From: Ehretia macrophylla
Taxonomy: Eukaryota > Streptophyta > Magnoliopsida > Boraginales > Ehretiaceae
Length of the DNA stretch: 64,000 nt
Direction: 5' to 3'
Assembly (NCBI GenBank): GCA_037974665.1
Contig: CM075773.1
Coordinates: 48,190,080 to 48,254,079 of the forward strand
How positions within the stretch are numbered: position 1 is the first letter of the stretch; the number at the start of each line of letters is the position of its first letter. Positions 1 to 12,374 of this stretch are shown here, piece by piece. Both the position numbers and the translations under genes were made by a program. A model generated the notes under the pieces. The model was not told the DNA's origin and made no database searches. It was given only the letters and a program-made list of their open reading frames with translations.

Positions 1-1
1 T

Positions 2-328
2 ATTCTTGCATTCATAGTCCCAGTGCTGCTCAACTTTCTGGAATTGAAGTTTCAAGGCAAAAATGAATCTCCAGCAACAATGCTTATAGCCAATGCGAGT
101 CTGCTCATATATTACTTTTCATACCATGTTCTGCTGGGAATTTCATTGAGCAATTCTCCCCATTTTTATGCGAAAATTGTTCAAAAAGTTTTGGTGTTTT
201 TTGGTACTCTGTCAATGGCGTCTCTGTACTCTATTCTTTTTTCAGACTCCATACGCCCCGTTCTATATTTGCTGCCAGTCTGTTTTTCAGCAGGTGACCT
301 GTTATACAGCAAACTTTGCACGTTATAG
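2..328 (+). CDS. C-terminal part of an unrecognised polytopic membrane protein; gene enters from the left edge
   Basis: An open frame runs from the window edge (codon starting at base 2) to a TAG stop at 326-328. It encodes about 108 residues with a strongly hydrophobic pattern: a first segment ending before LELKFQGKN, a second around ASLLIYYFSYHVLLGISLS, and two more towards the C-terminus (VLVFFGTLSMASLYSILF and VLYLLPVCFSAGDLLY). This suggests three or four membrane spans and a short tail. The absence of an initiator codon context at 23 and the in-frame coding upstream of it indicate that the start lies in an exon outside the window. I do not recognise the family. The next gene is on the opposite strand and converges on it. 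Confidence 0.5.
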   Translation: MLAFIVPVLLNFLELKFQGKNESPATMLIANASLLIYYFSYHVLLGISLSNSPHFYAKIVQKVLVFFGTLSMASLYSILFSDSIRPVLYLLPVCFSAGDLLYSKLCTL

Positions 329-1364
329 AGATTGTTATACTGGAAAATTATGATTAAGATTGGTCGCCGATCACATGTGCAAGAAAGGCTCAGAAGACGA
401 ACCTTATTCCACCAAACCTAGGTTTTGCCACAGAATGATGCATACCAACAAACTTGGGTTTTACCACAGAACGATGAACACCGAATAGATTTGCTTCCTG
501 TTTAACACAGTATAGGTGGAACAAAATATTTACAATCCCACTTTTTGAAGATCTAATCAGTGTACAATAATAGTTACTGCTGCCTAATATTACAAGCCCT
601 GTATCTTCTCTTTTCAATAATTAGGTTTCGTTTTCTCAGTGTCTTTCAGACACTCTATGCTAACTTTTAGTAGTCTTACGCTCCAAAGTACAGAAGGCAC
701 AGAGACATTTTCCTATTTATAAAAAAACATAATCATGTCATTTAGACAAGACCGAAGGGTTCTTCAACGGTTGGGGGCGCCACCCCTATTTCTAGAGCAT
801 GGGTCACACCTGCGTGGAAACGCGCTAGTGGGGCACAGTCCACAACTCTTAAGAATTACAGGACTTATCGAGATGAATGAATGATGTCAGGACAAACTCA
901 GTGAAAGAATAAAGAAGAATATAGAACAGAGAGAGCTCATGTCATGCCCTTTAACATAACCGACAGGATGTAGGCCAATGCTCATTAAGATGGCCCGTTA
1001 AATAATTATGCAAGTTTCAGCTTGTCGCATTACATGTGGCATAATGGTGGACAGCCACGCAAATAGACAGCTACAGGTATTAGCTTATCTACTCTCCCAA
1101 TAGTACTATAAGAATCGGTATTGAACTAGAAGCATAACATAAACAAGACTTGATGCAAGCAGGAAAAGATACTCGACACATAGATGTCGAACAATATTTT
1201 TAGATGTTAAAGATACTGTGATTTAAGTTAAGGATCCATAGACCCAAGCTTATTAAGCCAGTACAACAAATTAATTATCACCAATATAAACCAGTCTACA
1301 AACTATTCTTGTACTAACAGGATATTTCTAAAAGCATGCCCCTAATCTATCCTTCATCACAATA
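329..1364. other. Convergent intergenic spacer, probably two 3' UTRs
   Basis: No open frame of interest. The spacer lies between the stop of the left-edge gene (+) and the stop of the MYB gene (-), so it should contain both 3' untranslated regions. Base composition is less AT-biased than the large spacers further right, as expected for UTR. I see no clear repeat. Confidence 0.5.
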
Positions 1365-3974
1365 CTACACAGCATGGATTGGATTATGGCTAGAATTCAT
1401 GCCTGAACTGCCTGAAGCAGAATTAGCATGAAAAGCCGACTGCCTTGTCGAGCCTTCAACTAATTTCAATGAGAGAGAAGCAGGACGTGAAACACCAATG
1501 GATTCCCCTAAGCTCAGTTTTGAAATGCCGAGAAGCTCATCAACATTGATTGGGCTCTTGGAATGAACTGCTGTTGGCTTAAGCACTTCATGTGTCCCTT
1601 CTTTCGCCTGCTCTACATTGTACCCAGGCCAAATTGGATAAGACAACGGGAAAATTGGTGCAACGTAGGAAGGATATACAACTGGATAAGAGTTCTGTGA
1701 GCTCTCTGTCTTAGGAACCACAGCTTCAGCATCGGTAGAGTTAGTGGAATCCATTAATTCACCTGCGTCATCCTTGGGGAGAGCAGCAGGCAACAGGTCA
1801 TTGCTTTGTGTCACCATTTGTTGAGAGTTTTCAGAGATAAAATCCCTTGATAACATTGGGGTGTCAACTGGCTACAGAATGTCAAGGAGAAAATTGTCAC
1901 AAAAAGTTTGATGCGTCGTAGAAAAGAAGCATAAATAAAAGAACAATTATCATTTCAAGTAGGAGGGAAAATAATATTTCTAGTGAAAAAGTTTTAATCC
2001 ATCTTTGGTCCTAAAATACTCCAAATGGCTTCAAAATATATATACATACATATATATGAAAAGACTGTGGCACTACTGACAACCATCAGCTGCAAGCATT
2101 TGTGACGCATCATATGCATAGCACCCAACATGAGTATTAGTGTTCATAGAAATTCCTGTTAAAATCATCTAGCATAAGCAACTAGAAGCATCCAATTGAT
2201 AATTATTTCCCATTTCTATAACGACCCTTGGCGCCAATTAAATGTCTTACGAGTACTGTGGCCATTTCCTAGTTATGATAGAGCACGCTTAACTGATTCT
2301 ATTGTATAGCTACAAAAGAGGACGAGTGAGAATTGCTTACCTCCTCAGCTACGATATCAAAGAGACTGGACCGTCTTTTTTTCCTAGATACATTACTCTG
2401 TCTGATGAAATATTTCTGGGCATGGCTGGCAACCTGAGTGGGCGTCCTTGAAACTACATAATTGCGTGAAATTCCACGCCAGTCACCTTTACCAAGCTTT
2501 TGTAGACCAAGCAGAAACATCTTGTGCTCCTCTTCAGTCCATGGAGTGCCTGCAGATTAAATCAACGATCAGTTCAGTTATGTATAGAGCATACACGGAC
2601 AGCAGTATATGCGATGCAACAACTGAAATGAGAAGTCTTTAAACACTGGAAAAGACGGCCATGATATCAATGAGTTGCTAAGCAGACAACAAATAAAGAC
2701 AACCTTAAAATGGGGCATCATAACTGCTCGAAACACAGTGCTTTCTCATGAAATAACTTTCAAGTAAACGCTAGCAAAAGAAGCATCATCTTAATTCTTC
2801 TCTAATAGCGAAGATATACAAGACTCATGTAGAGTCACCAGATTTGTAGTAATACCAGATTCTTGGACTCGAGAGCTTTGATTATCCTTAATGTCGAGTC
2901 ATCTCTTGCACATTTCTTCTCATAAAACTAAATTCAATTTCTTCTCCATTCATCATATAACTCAGAATTGAATTAAAGTTTCAACTGAAAGTTATAGAAA
3001 AATCAATCTCATGGTACATAGAATTCCCCTTACATCCACGTGTACAATTACGTCTCTCACGTTTAATTTACTACGAAACAAAAATAACTTTCTTTATAAG
3101 TCTAATAAAACGAAGAAACATACTATAATTCCCTATTCGTTCTCCTCTCTTTTTCCCTTGTTTCCTGAAAACAAACATGTCCTAAAAGCTTATAAAACCC
3201 CATAATATTTCAGATTCTTTCGGCTTTCAATATTATATCTTCACAACACCACATCTGATAACCCTTTCTCATAATGTCTCTGTGTTAATATTTCTCAACA
3301 ACTACTATTCAAATTGAAATGAAAGCCGAAATATTGCACATATGTCTATAAAGCAAAAAAAAAAAAAATCCATACATTTACGTGCACGTGCGTGCGAGCA
3401 CACACACACCTACACACACGTGTAAGGCCATATACCATAAAATGCATTAATCTAATGCAAAATAATTAGCATAAGAAAATAAAATTATCTCTTTTTTTCT
3501 CTTAAATCAGTTATCTATAAAGAGTTAACAACAAAATCAGCATCCAAATTACTTCTTAGATCCAAAAATACTCAAAAATCACTTAATTCAAAAAAAAAAT
3601 ACACACAAGATAGAATAAATTAATATTTGACCAAAAAAAATTACAAAAAATAAAAGAAAATAGAATTCAAAACCTTTCTTTCTTTCTCGGGACGAAGATG
3701 ACCCGTCAACGAAATCTTCAGAGGCATAGCCGGCGGCGGCGGCAGGGTGATCGGGTGTATCGCCGGGAGAATCATGAGCGGCGGAGACACCATTTAGAGT
3801 GGTGTTGCCGCCACCAGCACAAGTGGTGGAAGCGTAATGGGTCAAATTACCCATACTAGCACTCTTTCGGATCAACCCGTCAGTTAATCGGACTCCAAAC
3901 AACTTGACACCCCTGTTCGGACACGTCCGAGAATTGTGGCCATTGTTGCTGCAATGCGAGCACCGCCGCGTCAT
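1365..3974 (-). CDS. KUA1: KUA1/MYBH-type SHAQKYF 1R-MYB transcriptional repressor
   Basis: Three exons on the minus strand, 3974-3674, 2549-2341 and 1871-1365, join in frame (phases 1 and 0; all GT-AG) into 338 residues. Exon 1 carries an N-terminal zinc knuckle [14 protein letters not shown] (C-x2-C-x4-H-x4-C, residues about 4-17) followed by the [13 protein letters not shown] block. Exon 2 encodes the single MYB-like repeat, from TPWTEEEHK through [14 protein letters not shown] to the diagnostic VASHAQKYF. Exon 3 holds the conserved [13 protein letters not shown] stretch and an LSLKL (EAR-like, LxLxL) repression motif near residue 303. Arabidopsis KUA1 has the same order and a very similar C-terminus. 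In that family the protein binds TATCCA-type sites in the nucleus, regulating leaf cell expansion and senescence through peroxidase genes. The start is the ATG at 3974; upstream in-frame codons to 3992 include no other ATG. Confidence 0.9.
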
Positions 3975-4450
3975 CTCTTTTTTGGTCACCAAAAATGTTC
4001 AAAAAAAAATAATGAAAAAATATGTGACCCGGATTGGAAACGCCAAATAGGACGGGTCGGGTTGGGTGAAGATCCGACAAGGTCTGAACTTTTTTTTTGA
4101 GTGTGTGTTGTATGTGTTTTATTGCATGATCATCAAAGGGGAAGAACAAAATGGAACTAAATTTTTGAGGTTTTTCTGCTAAGTACTGAATTTTTAAGGT
4201 TGTTTGTCTGGTGGTGTGTGTGTTTTGGAGAGGTTAAGATTTAAGGATGTGTGTGCTGTGTGTGTTTTTTGTGTTATGGATGAACGTGTATATGTTGACC
4301 TATATGGCTACAGAGATGTATCTATGTGTGTGTGCGCGCGCAGGTACAGAGAGAAGAGGGGGTAATAATTAGTAGAATTGTTACGATTTAGCAATATATA
4401 TAGTAGAATCCGTGTTGTTGAATTGATTTCAACGAGAAAGAGATAAAAAG
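3975..4450 (-). promoter_or_regulatory. 5' leader and proximal promoter of the MYB gene, GT-repeat rich
   Basis: Directly upstream of the KUA1-like ATG (on the minus strand, therefore higher coordinates). It holds a poly-T run near 4090 and several GT-rich stretches, including an alternating purine-pyrimidine tract at about 4325-4341 (TGTGTGTGTGCGCGCGCA). No TATA box can be assigned with confidence. Read as the minus strand these are CA repeats, often seen in plant leaders. Confidence 0.35.
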
Positions 4451-5281
4451 ATATTTAAGAGTTAATTAAAATTATCGGGTAATTATCGTGATTAATAACT
4501 TTTAAAATTTTGGCCTCAAAGGATAAGAGATATAGAGCAGAAAATGCAGGGTGCGTGAGAGGCCATCTTTTGTTTGGGAGGTAGATGTTGAACTTTATGA
4601 TGGAAATTTTGGACAAAAAAGAAAAAAAAAGAACTTTATGAGGGAAATTGTTTCGGAGTCTTATTCTTGTAATTTACACCAAAATTGATGAATCAAGACC
4701 AAATTAAGACTTGTGCGAAAACATCTAAGATGGCTAAACACAAAATCTTGCGGTCCCCTCCTACTATTTCTAGAAGACTTAATTAAGACACCTCTTCTCA
4801 TCGTAACAAAAGTGGTCCAAAAGAGAGTAATATTTTCATTTTGAGTCCAAACAAATGTTTGTATTCCGATAATGATTTCAATGAGTATTTAAATCTTTAA
4901 AGTAGCAATCGTGTTTAAATTCATGTTTTCCACAGGTTAAATATAATATATTTAAAATGTGTATTTATCTAATACCAGATAAGAGAGATCAGACAACTAC
5001 GAGTTTAGTTTGACAAGAATCTTTGTTTTTTCAAGACTTAAGCCATTTGGATTACTAAACCAAGAACCTAACCTTTAGCCTTGTTAATCACAAAACCTAT
5101 TGTATAATTTTTCTAACTCTTCTTTCAAGAATATTGTTAGAATGGACAACAAAAATAGTATTTCTTAAGAAACCTACTCTAGAGTTTCTTGAAAGGGCAA
5201 AGTATCTTTCTTCTTTTGGACAAGAAAGGTGCAAACCAAAATCCAAACTTATTAACTAGCATTATATACTTTGACAAAAAA

Positions 5282-5428
5282 AAATGGCATTACACACTGG
5301 AACATGTCAATCTATATAGGAAATAATAAAACAGAATTGATTGTTATATATATAAAATGATATTATACACTCGAACACGTCAGTCTAGAGAGAAAATAAT
5401 AAAACGGAATTGATTGCTATATATGTGT
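5282..5428. repeat. Imperfect 73-bp tandem duplication
   Basis: Two adjacent copies share blocks such as AATAATAAAAC(A/G)GAATTGATTG and the preceding ATTA(C/T)ACACT(G/C)GAACA; equivalent bases are offset by 73. The second copy runs into a TG microsatellite. Divergence is about 15 percent by eye. Confidence 0.6.
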
Positions 5429-6741
5429 GTGTGTGTGTTGTTCAATTGTTGTTCATTTTGATAGAGATATTAATTAACAAATCCGTCTTACTCATAATTA
5501 GATAATTAGAAATGAATCCAATTAATAATGGAGACACAATCTGCAAAGTTTGAAAATAGAGCATTAAAAGCCTTATTCTATTTGTAGCCATAGATATTTT
5601 CACGTGACAAAGCAAAGTTAAAAGAGTTGTTGGTCTAGGATCCTAGCTCTATTAGACTTTGAATTATATAGACAACAAATAATCATTATATATTTTAGCC
5701 AGAAATTCACCTAAAAGCAGATATTTAAGGTGGAATGCATTAAATACTCATTGAGATTTTTGCTAACTTAGGAATATATTGTAGACGATGATCCAATAAT
5801 TTAAGTATGCATTATATACTTTTAATTCGCCGTTATTTGACACTTAAATTGTATGTTTACATAGCTTACCAAGAATCTCATAACGTATCTAGTTGTAACT
5901 GTTGAATGCATTCACTAGTCTCATCAATTTACAACTAAAGAATAAAAAAAGCAAATAAATTATCACACTAATCTTTTGTTCACTTAGGTAGAAGTATGAG
6001 TTACGTCCAAAACTTGAGGGGGAAAATGCACCATATTTTTTTTTTTTTTTTTGTAATCAACTGAATAAATTAGTAATTTCTATGTCGTTCTATAACGAAC
6101 TCATAAACTACTCATTTTTCCTTATTTGTAATGCATAACTACTCATATTTCTTATTTGTGTTGCATTCTTCATTGTTTAAGTTAGATCTCTATCATTTGG
6201 ATTGGATGAATTACACACAATAATATAGAATCAGAGAGACTCATATAATAAAAATGTCTAATAGAACGAAAATGTATAATCGTGTAGTGAAAGAAGTTAG
6301 GATGTACAATTATATAACAAAAATATTCAATATAATATTTTTTTTTAAAAAACTAAAAAATAATTTTTTTTTTCCAAGTTAATGTGTGCATAAATACACC
6401 ATTCTCACCACATAGACTGCCACGTATATAAAGACAATGAAATACCAAGTGAACGTATATTCTGCCATAAAAACGAATATGAGATGAGAGGATATATTAT
6501 TTTACAATATCACATAAAGTATAATAAAAACTCTTATCACTATCTTATCCTAATAGGCAGCCTTTTATCTCCAGCCGATTAATATTTAATTTTGGGACCC
6601 ATTAAATGGTCTAAATTAAAGCATGCCAAATTGTCATCCACAAACTTTAGCGGCTGATATTAATTGGCATAGTTTAAAAAAACCAATACGTGACATAACA
6701 AGGGAATCAAAATATCAAAGGCAGTGGTGCGAATGCAACCT

Positions 6742-6785
6742 CCTCTCTTTTTTTCTTCTTTTTTTTTTTTTTTTTTTTCCCCCCC
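6742..6785. repeat. Polypyrimidine tract
   Basis: An almost uninterrupted C/T run (C and T mixture, then about 20 T, then about 7 C). Low-complexity; a possible triplex-forming sequence, but no function is implied. Confidence 0.7.
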
Positions 6786-7707
6786 GTTAATATGCAAGTG
6801 ACAAAGAGAAATCTTCTTATTTTGTGTGTGAAAAATTTTAAAATTAATTATTAATAAATGTAACATGTATTATATGTGAACTAATATTAATTTAGACTTT
6901 TTTTTAAATAAGAGTAAAGATATTCTCACAACATTATAGTTATAATAGATTAGATATAGAATAAAAGTGCTTTATTTAATTGTATTTTTGGATTGAAATC
7001 TAAAATTGAATTTTCTTTTGAAACTCCTTTTTTTCTTTTTTTCATTCCAATGGCATAACCGGTGTGTAAATATATACACTCGATTCTCAAATCATACTTT
7101 ACCGCTTTGTGAGGCTTTCCAAAGTATGTAATTAATGCCTAGCAAAAAAAAAAAAGTATGTAATTAATATTATAAAATCACGATTTTATATTATTAGATC
7201 ATTACTACAGGTGGAGGTATTCAAAGACTCATTCCAAATCTTTTTCTTAAAACATATATTTTTAAAGAATTTATGATCTAAAAACCAATTGACTCATCAT
7301 ATATTAATATTAAATTAGTGCGTCTATAATTTTGAACAAAAATTTTAAATCTATAAATAATCATCACAAGTATCACTAACGCATACCTCTTTATAAGGGG
7401 TTTTTTTTTTTTTTTAATCAAAATGTTCTTGCTATATTGCCATGCCTCTTTATATGGTTAGAACAACAAATTGTAGGCCTCATTTTGACAATAGGCACGT
7501 GAGAGATTGTCCAAGACACTTGGAGCATGTGTGTTCAACACAACCCCACATAATCATTTATTTCAAGATGACAATGTGTTCCAAATGTCGTCCTTGACCT
7601 TCTTCTTTGTCTCTCATTTGAGTTCAAAAGTAATATCCACACGTGGCTTGTCTGCATTGTTACATATCTAAATCTTGGTAAGCCCAATCAGATTTTGTCC
7701 AAGATAA

Positions 7708-8066
7708 GGGCAAGTTCAATAGAGGGTTTTAAAATATAAATTTTTTTATTTTTGGATATTTTTTTATTTTTTTAGAGTCTCATACTCTAAAAAGTAACAT
7801 TATTCATGAAAAAAGGACGTGGAGTTCATCACTTTTGGGTTAAAAGATGTCAAAATAGTACTTCGGGCTCCAAAATGTTCAACAAAATTTGCTGAACATT
7901 TTAGAGCCCGAAACACTATTTTGGTATATTTTAACCCAAAAGTGATAGACCTCACGTCCTTTTTTTATGAATAGTGTTACTTTTTAGGGTATGGAACTCT
8001 AAAAAAATACAAAAATACCCAAAAATAAAAAGATTTACATTTTAGAACCCCCCATTGAAGATAGCC
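7708..8066. mobile_element. Tourist-like MITE (copy A), palindromic, TAA target duplication
   Basis: The element folds back on itself almost end to end. Left arm blocks recur inverted in the right arm: CACTTTTGGGTTAAAAGATG pairs with the TTTAACCCAAAAGTGAT region, and GGGCTCCAAAATGTTC with GAACATTTTAGAGCCC. The ends are GGGCAAGTTCAATAGAGGG and, inverted, GGCTATCTTCAATGGGGGG, flanked on both sides by TAA (7705-7707 and 8067-8069), the 3-bp target duplication typical of PIF/Harbinger (Tourist) elements. It has no coding capacity. Copies B (46423-46755) and C (32238-33021) share the ends and much of the interior. Confidence 0.75.
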
Positions 8067-8220
8067 TAAGATCATGATTGATTCGATTGTTTCTCTAGCT
8101 ATAGGATATTTCATGTCATGTATAAAGTGTTGGACAAAAAAAAAAAAAAATGTCGTGTATAAAGTGGAAGTCTCCATCCTAATAGCCAATGGCTAGCACC
8201 TTGTGAAAACAAATCTTGGT

Positions 8221-8572
8221 GTTAAGTGAGGCTGCATATCTAAATAAAACAAAAGAGATTGGGACAAAAGTATATATATATATATATAATCACGGTATGC
8301 AATTTGTTAGCTCATTTTTACATTGTATTACCTCTTTTTGACCAAGTCGCTTCTTTTTTTATTTAAATTATTCAAAAAATTTTAAGTTCAAACTATAGTA
8401 ATTCAAAACGTAAATCAGTTAAATACAAAATTTATTAGAACAGGCTATAAAAAAATTTGTCTTTTGACAAATTCAAGCCAATTATGTCACCTCTATTTAT
8501 CCACCCAAATTCAAATGTTAAGTGAGGTTGCATATATAAAAACAAAGAGACCGAGACAAAAGTGTTATCATG
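8221..8572. repeat. Pair of dispersed direct repeats of about 55 bp
   Basis: GTTAAGTGAGGCTGCATAT at 8221 recurs as GTTAAGTGAGGTTGCATAT at 8518, and both continue into a matching AAACAAA(A)GAGA..GACAAAAGT block. The copies are about 297 bases apart in the same orientation. They could be remnants of an older terminal repeat or a local duplication; the intervening sequence shows nothing recognisable. Confidence 0.5.
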
Positions 8573-9624
8573 ATCTCTGACTTGTTAGCGCCTCTATCTT
8601 AATTTTTCACGACAAAAGTATTTTTGAGAAATCTTTCGATTTTCACACTAAAATTTAAGTTGAATGTAAAAATTTATTTATTATATACCGTTTAAGGAAT
8701 ATTTCACTCGTTTTATTACTAACATAGAGATCAAAAGAAAAGTTGAAGATTGTGACTAATCCATCTCGCTGGTCCAAGCTTAGGTCCGCCATTGCTTCTC
8801 GGTATAAAAATATCCACATTGTGAACCACTTCGAGCATGCATGAATCGGGGTGAATTTATTACACCTGGTCCATGTTTCAATCTCTGTTCATACATAAAA
8901 AGACATGGACCTTATTTAATTCTTACATAATGACGAACATAAATATCAGAAGTACTATATGGATACAATTTGTCGGTTCAAACATGCATCAATGGCCAAG
9001 CAATGGATCATGAATTAAAATTTTACAATAATCCTTCGAGATACATTCAAAGAAATTCTAAGCAAGGACAAGAATAGTTGGTAGTAGTAAAAGAAAATTT
9101 ATTAATTAATGTTATATATATATATATCATCGGAATTTCATATCTTACTTTACATCTTATGTTACAATTGCCACATATAAATGAAGTTATTTGTTTTAAA
9201 AAATCAAAATGATACAATAAATAAATAATGACGTGTGATGTATAACGAAGACTTTTATGAAAAATACAAGATCTGCACTCTCCATTTAAAAATCTCAACT
9301 AAGGTTGATGCAAAACTTGGAGAAATATAAAATGAGCGAGACATTCTATAAGTTGATTGCTGTATAATTTTTACTTATCTTAGATTTAATTCTCGATGTA
9401 CATCCATTATGCTTCCTTTGAGAAAAAAAAAAAAGAAAGAAGTCACAGCAGGAGCGAATATAGGATTTTTATTCATTGATGATTAAAACATATAATTTAA
9501 CACTCATATACTAATAATTTTTTTTAATTGAGAGCTGAATTAATTTTTAGACTAAAAATATATTAAAAATTCACATACTTTAAAAAACATTTGAAGTTCT
9601 CACTCACCAATGAGTGCCTCCGAG

Positions 9625-9780
9625 TTTTTTTTTTGGGATTCAAGAAAGTTTTAAAATATTTTACATTATTTAAGATGTTATATATGACATTTCACATTAC
9701 TTTAAATGTTATATATAAAAAATAGATCTCGAGATCTCCTCTCGTATTTAAAGGAAAAATCATATCATTAGACCAAATAG
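9625..9780 (-). mobile_element. SINE with tRNA-Pro-like head (copy 1)
   Basis: Read on the minus strand, the head has TTTGGTCTAATGATATGATT, matching the acceptor/D-arm start of plant tRNA-Pro (TTTGGTCTAGTGGTATGATT), then a degenerate anticodon arm ending TACGAGAG. The body ends in AAATAATGTAAAATATTTT, CTTGAATCCC and a poly-A run (the T run at 9625-9634). An imperfect target duplication flanks it: TGAGTGCCTCCGAGTTT at 9611 and TGATTGCCTCCGCGTTT at 9784. The same head-plus-tail design recurs near 12.7, 14.0, 19.4 and 20.4 kb. Confidence 0.6.
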
Positions 9781-10134
9781 CCAGTGATTGCCTCCGCGTT
9801 TGAGTCGGAGTCCCCTCATGCATGTGTGTATATAAATCACCACACGAAGACATTCCAAATCACTTGCAGTTCAAGAACATCAATCTGAACATCACTATAA
9901 CTATTTAACTCATAAAATAAATCAACAAACAACAAATTAATAGTACTTCATGTGCTGAATTGCTAGCTAATCATACAATATAATATTAGTACCACCAAGT
10001 TTAATAAATTTCCAGTATAACAAAAATAGTACCATCTCCTAAACCATACTACATCGGTTTTTCGACCTGATCCATGTAATGGAATAAAAGCTAAAACTAG
10101 GTCGTTGAAGCAGAACCTGCACCCGCAAAAAGCT

Positions 10135-12374
10135 TCACTTGGCTGATGATTTAGGAATTGCATCCAAGTAATCAAGCATGTCAGCAGGAAAATCATTGAA
10201 TGAATCTTTGATTGGAGAAGCCAGCTGCTTATCTTTGTTAACACCTCCATGATCAAGATCATCATTACAATCCTCCAAGTCCTCAAATGGTAGATCAGGA
10301 TATAGCTCTGGCACATTTCCAATTTCGAAAACTTCTTGTGATGGAAAAACATCCATGAAGCTTGGCTCAATTAGCTCTAGACACAGATTATAACTTTCTG
10401 GCAAGAGCGGAAGGTCTGGTTCTGGTGGTGGGAGCTCAGTGAAGGAACACTGCAATGGTGGCTCGGGAGCAGATGTATGAGTAACATTTTGTGTGGTCTC
10501 AAATTGGGGCATGCTTGTGTAGATATTTGGGTGCAGGCAAAGTTGAGGAGGCACCATTTTGGATGTATCAGCAGGCTCGAAAGAGAAGCAAGAGCAAGAC
10601 TTGTGGTATTGGATACTTGGTTCTTCCTTTACCTGGCTGAAACTGGACTCCGGGGACTGAAATTCCAAGAAACTTAGAACGATGAAAACCAAATTAAACC
10701 AAACTAAATCGAGTTTTATTTCACTAAGTGAATTCGACAAACTTAGAATAATATAAATCATTAAAAAATTAAAATGAAAAAGGGCAACTTCCAGAATATA
10801 TTCAGTCTGCGAAACAATGATGTTCTACTAAAACAAATCTTATTTCTTAATTTCTTAATTTCTTAATTTCTTAATTTCTTAGTGATGGAATACACTTCAG
10901 TCCAGCAGCCAGACACGTGTGGCTATAAGATAGGGTGGCCTGTTATTTGGGTGGGACTTATTCCATGTTAGTGTGCACAACTCCTTAAAGGCTAAACTTG
11001 TAAAAGACTATACATTTACCGACAGTAGTTGAACAGTACTATGAAAGATTGAATGTCTGCTTAAATCTAAATAAATGTGTCAACAAATAAACAATATTGG
11101 AAAATGTCATGCTCTATCATAAAATAAAAGGGTGACCAAGTAAGACGTAGGCTTAATCTATACAAACTAATGAAGACCAGACATCATTTCATATATTATT
11201 TCCCTTTAAAAATAAATAGAAAAAAATGTCACATAAAGTCACAAATTGCAAAGCAATCAGTACATCTATATCATTATGTAACTGAACAGATCACTATTAT
11301 TAAATTTTCTTCATAACGTTATAATATTACGAAAAAATTCGAATTCCGGCAGTGATATTGAGAATCTCAAAGCAATCAACAATAGCCCACAACATTATCT
11401 AAACAGTAAAGAGAAAAGAGGAAAGATTTTCTCACTAGTAAAACTGGAGCTTCATCCTCCTCAACAATGGCTTTCCCTTTGTTCTTCTTTGACCTACTTG
11501 CTTGAGCAGATGACTTCAAGATCCTTGCTAACCTCTTTTGCCTTGTACTCCAGAAATTCTTGACATCATTATCTGTTCTTCCTGGCAAATAAGACGCTAT
11601 TGTTGCCCACTTGTTCCCAAACCTAGCCTGCAAATCCAGAACCAATCTCTCTTCTTCTGCTGAAAATTTGCACCCTCTTTTTCATTTGTAAAAACAAAAA
11701 ATGTTACACATTTGCAAGGATGATGATTACGAGTCCGCATGCCAAAAAATAAGAGTAATGTTTCATGTCACTTTAGTAATGTTTCATCTCTCGTTTACAT
11801 GGTAAGAATTCATTACTAAATGTTAAAATAATGTTTCGTATCACCCCTCAATTCCTACTAGATCTGTACAATAAGAATTTATTTATAGAATGTCAAATCT
11901 CTTACGAATACAATAAGAATTCAACTATACGAGGAAGTGTGAAGGAGTAAAAGAGTGACATATAACAATGCTTTAAATGTTAAAACTTTTTTTCATATAA
12001 CAAGAAATCTAACTAAATAGAGAAAGATGAAACATCATGGTAGGTGTGAGATATATAACAATGCTCGTAAAACAAATATATATAACCGGATGTAGTGCAT
12101 ACTTTTTCAAGTTAGGTCTAAGCTTATTGACCCATCTGAGACGACAAGACTTGCCAGTTCTTGGCAAGAGACCCATTGATCTAATAGAGCTCCAATCTCT
12201 GGGGCCATTTTTCTTCACGAAATTTAGTAAAACTTCATCTTCCTCGGCAGTCCATGGCCCTTTCTTGATAACCTCTTCCTCAGCAGTACTGTGTTTTCCC
12301 ATGTAAGATTTGTTTTGCTTAATTTCTCTCTTTGGTCCTACGTTAATTATCGTTTTTTTGTTCCTTAAATCCAT
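10135..12374 (-). CDS. DUO1: DUO1-type R2R3-MYB, male germline regulator
   Basis: Three exons, 12374-12103, 11676-11436 and 10656-10135, join in frame (phases 2 and 0) into 344 residues. A second in-frame ATG at 12302 ([10 protein letters not shown]) would give 320 residues and is closer to the usual DUO1 length of about 300, so the true start is uncertain. R2 reads [20 protein letters not shown] through [19 protein letters not shown]. The splice joins to GCKFSAEEE, reproducing the extra lysine between R2 and R3 that marks the DUO1 clade. R3 contains [20 protein letters not shown] and [15 protein letters not shown]. The acidic C-terminus ends [15 protein letters not shown], matching the conserved DUO1 end DDFPADMFD. 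In Arabidopsis DUO1 drives generative-cell division and sperm-cell gene expression in pollen. Intron 2 holds a short microsatellite. Confidence 0.88.
10842..10881. repeat. 8-bp microsatellite in intron 2 of the DUO1-like gene
   Basis: Five near-perfect copies of the unit ATTTCTTA in tandem. It lies inside the intron between exons 2 and 3, so length variation would not change the protein. Confidence 0.8.

Larger units (their letters stand above)
4451..10134. other. Long AT-rich spacer between the two MYB genes
   Basis: Roughly 5.7 kb without a supportable gene; all open frames are short and of low complexity. It contains an imperfect 73-bp tandem duplication (5282-5428), a polypyrimidine tract (6742-6785), a Tourist-like MITE (7708-8066), a pair of direct repeats (8221-8275 and 8518-8572), TA and TG microsatellites (5420-5440, 8270-8288, 9114-9126) and a SINE with a tRNA-Pro-like head (9625-9780). 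These are listed separately where supported. Confidence 0.6.

Noticed and set aside
10365..10435. Possible miR159 target site in the DUO1-like gene
   Set aside because: The best partial matches have seven or more mismatches or need bulges, beyond what plant miRNA targeting tolerates.
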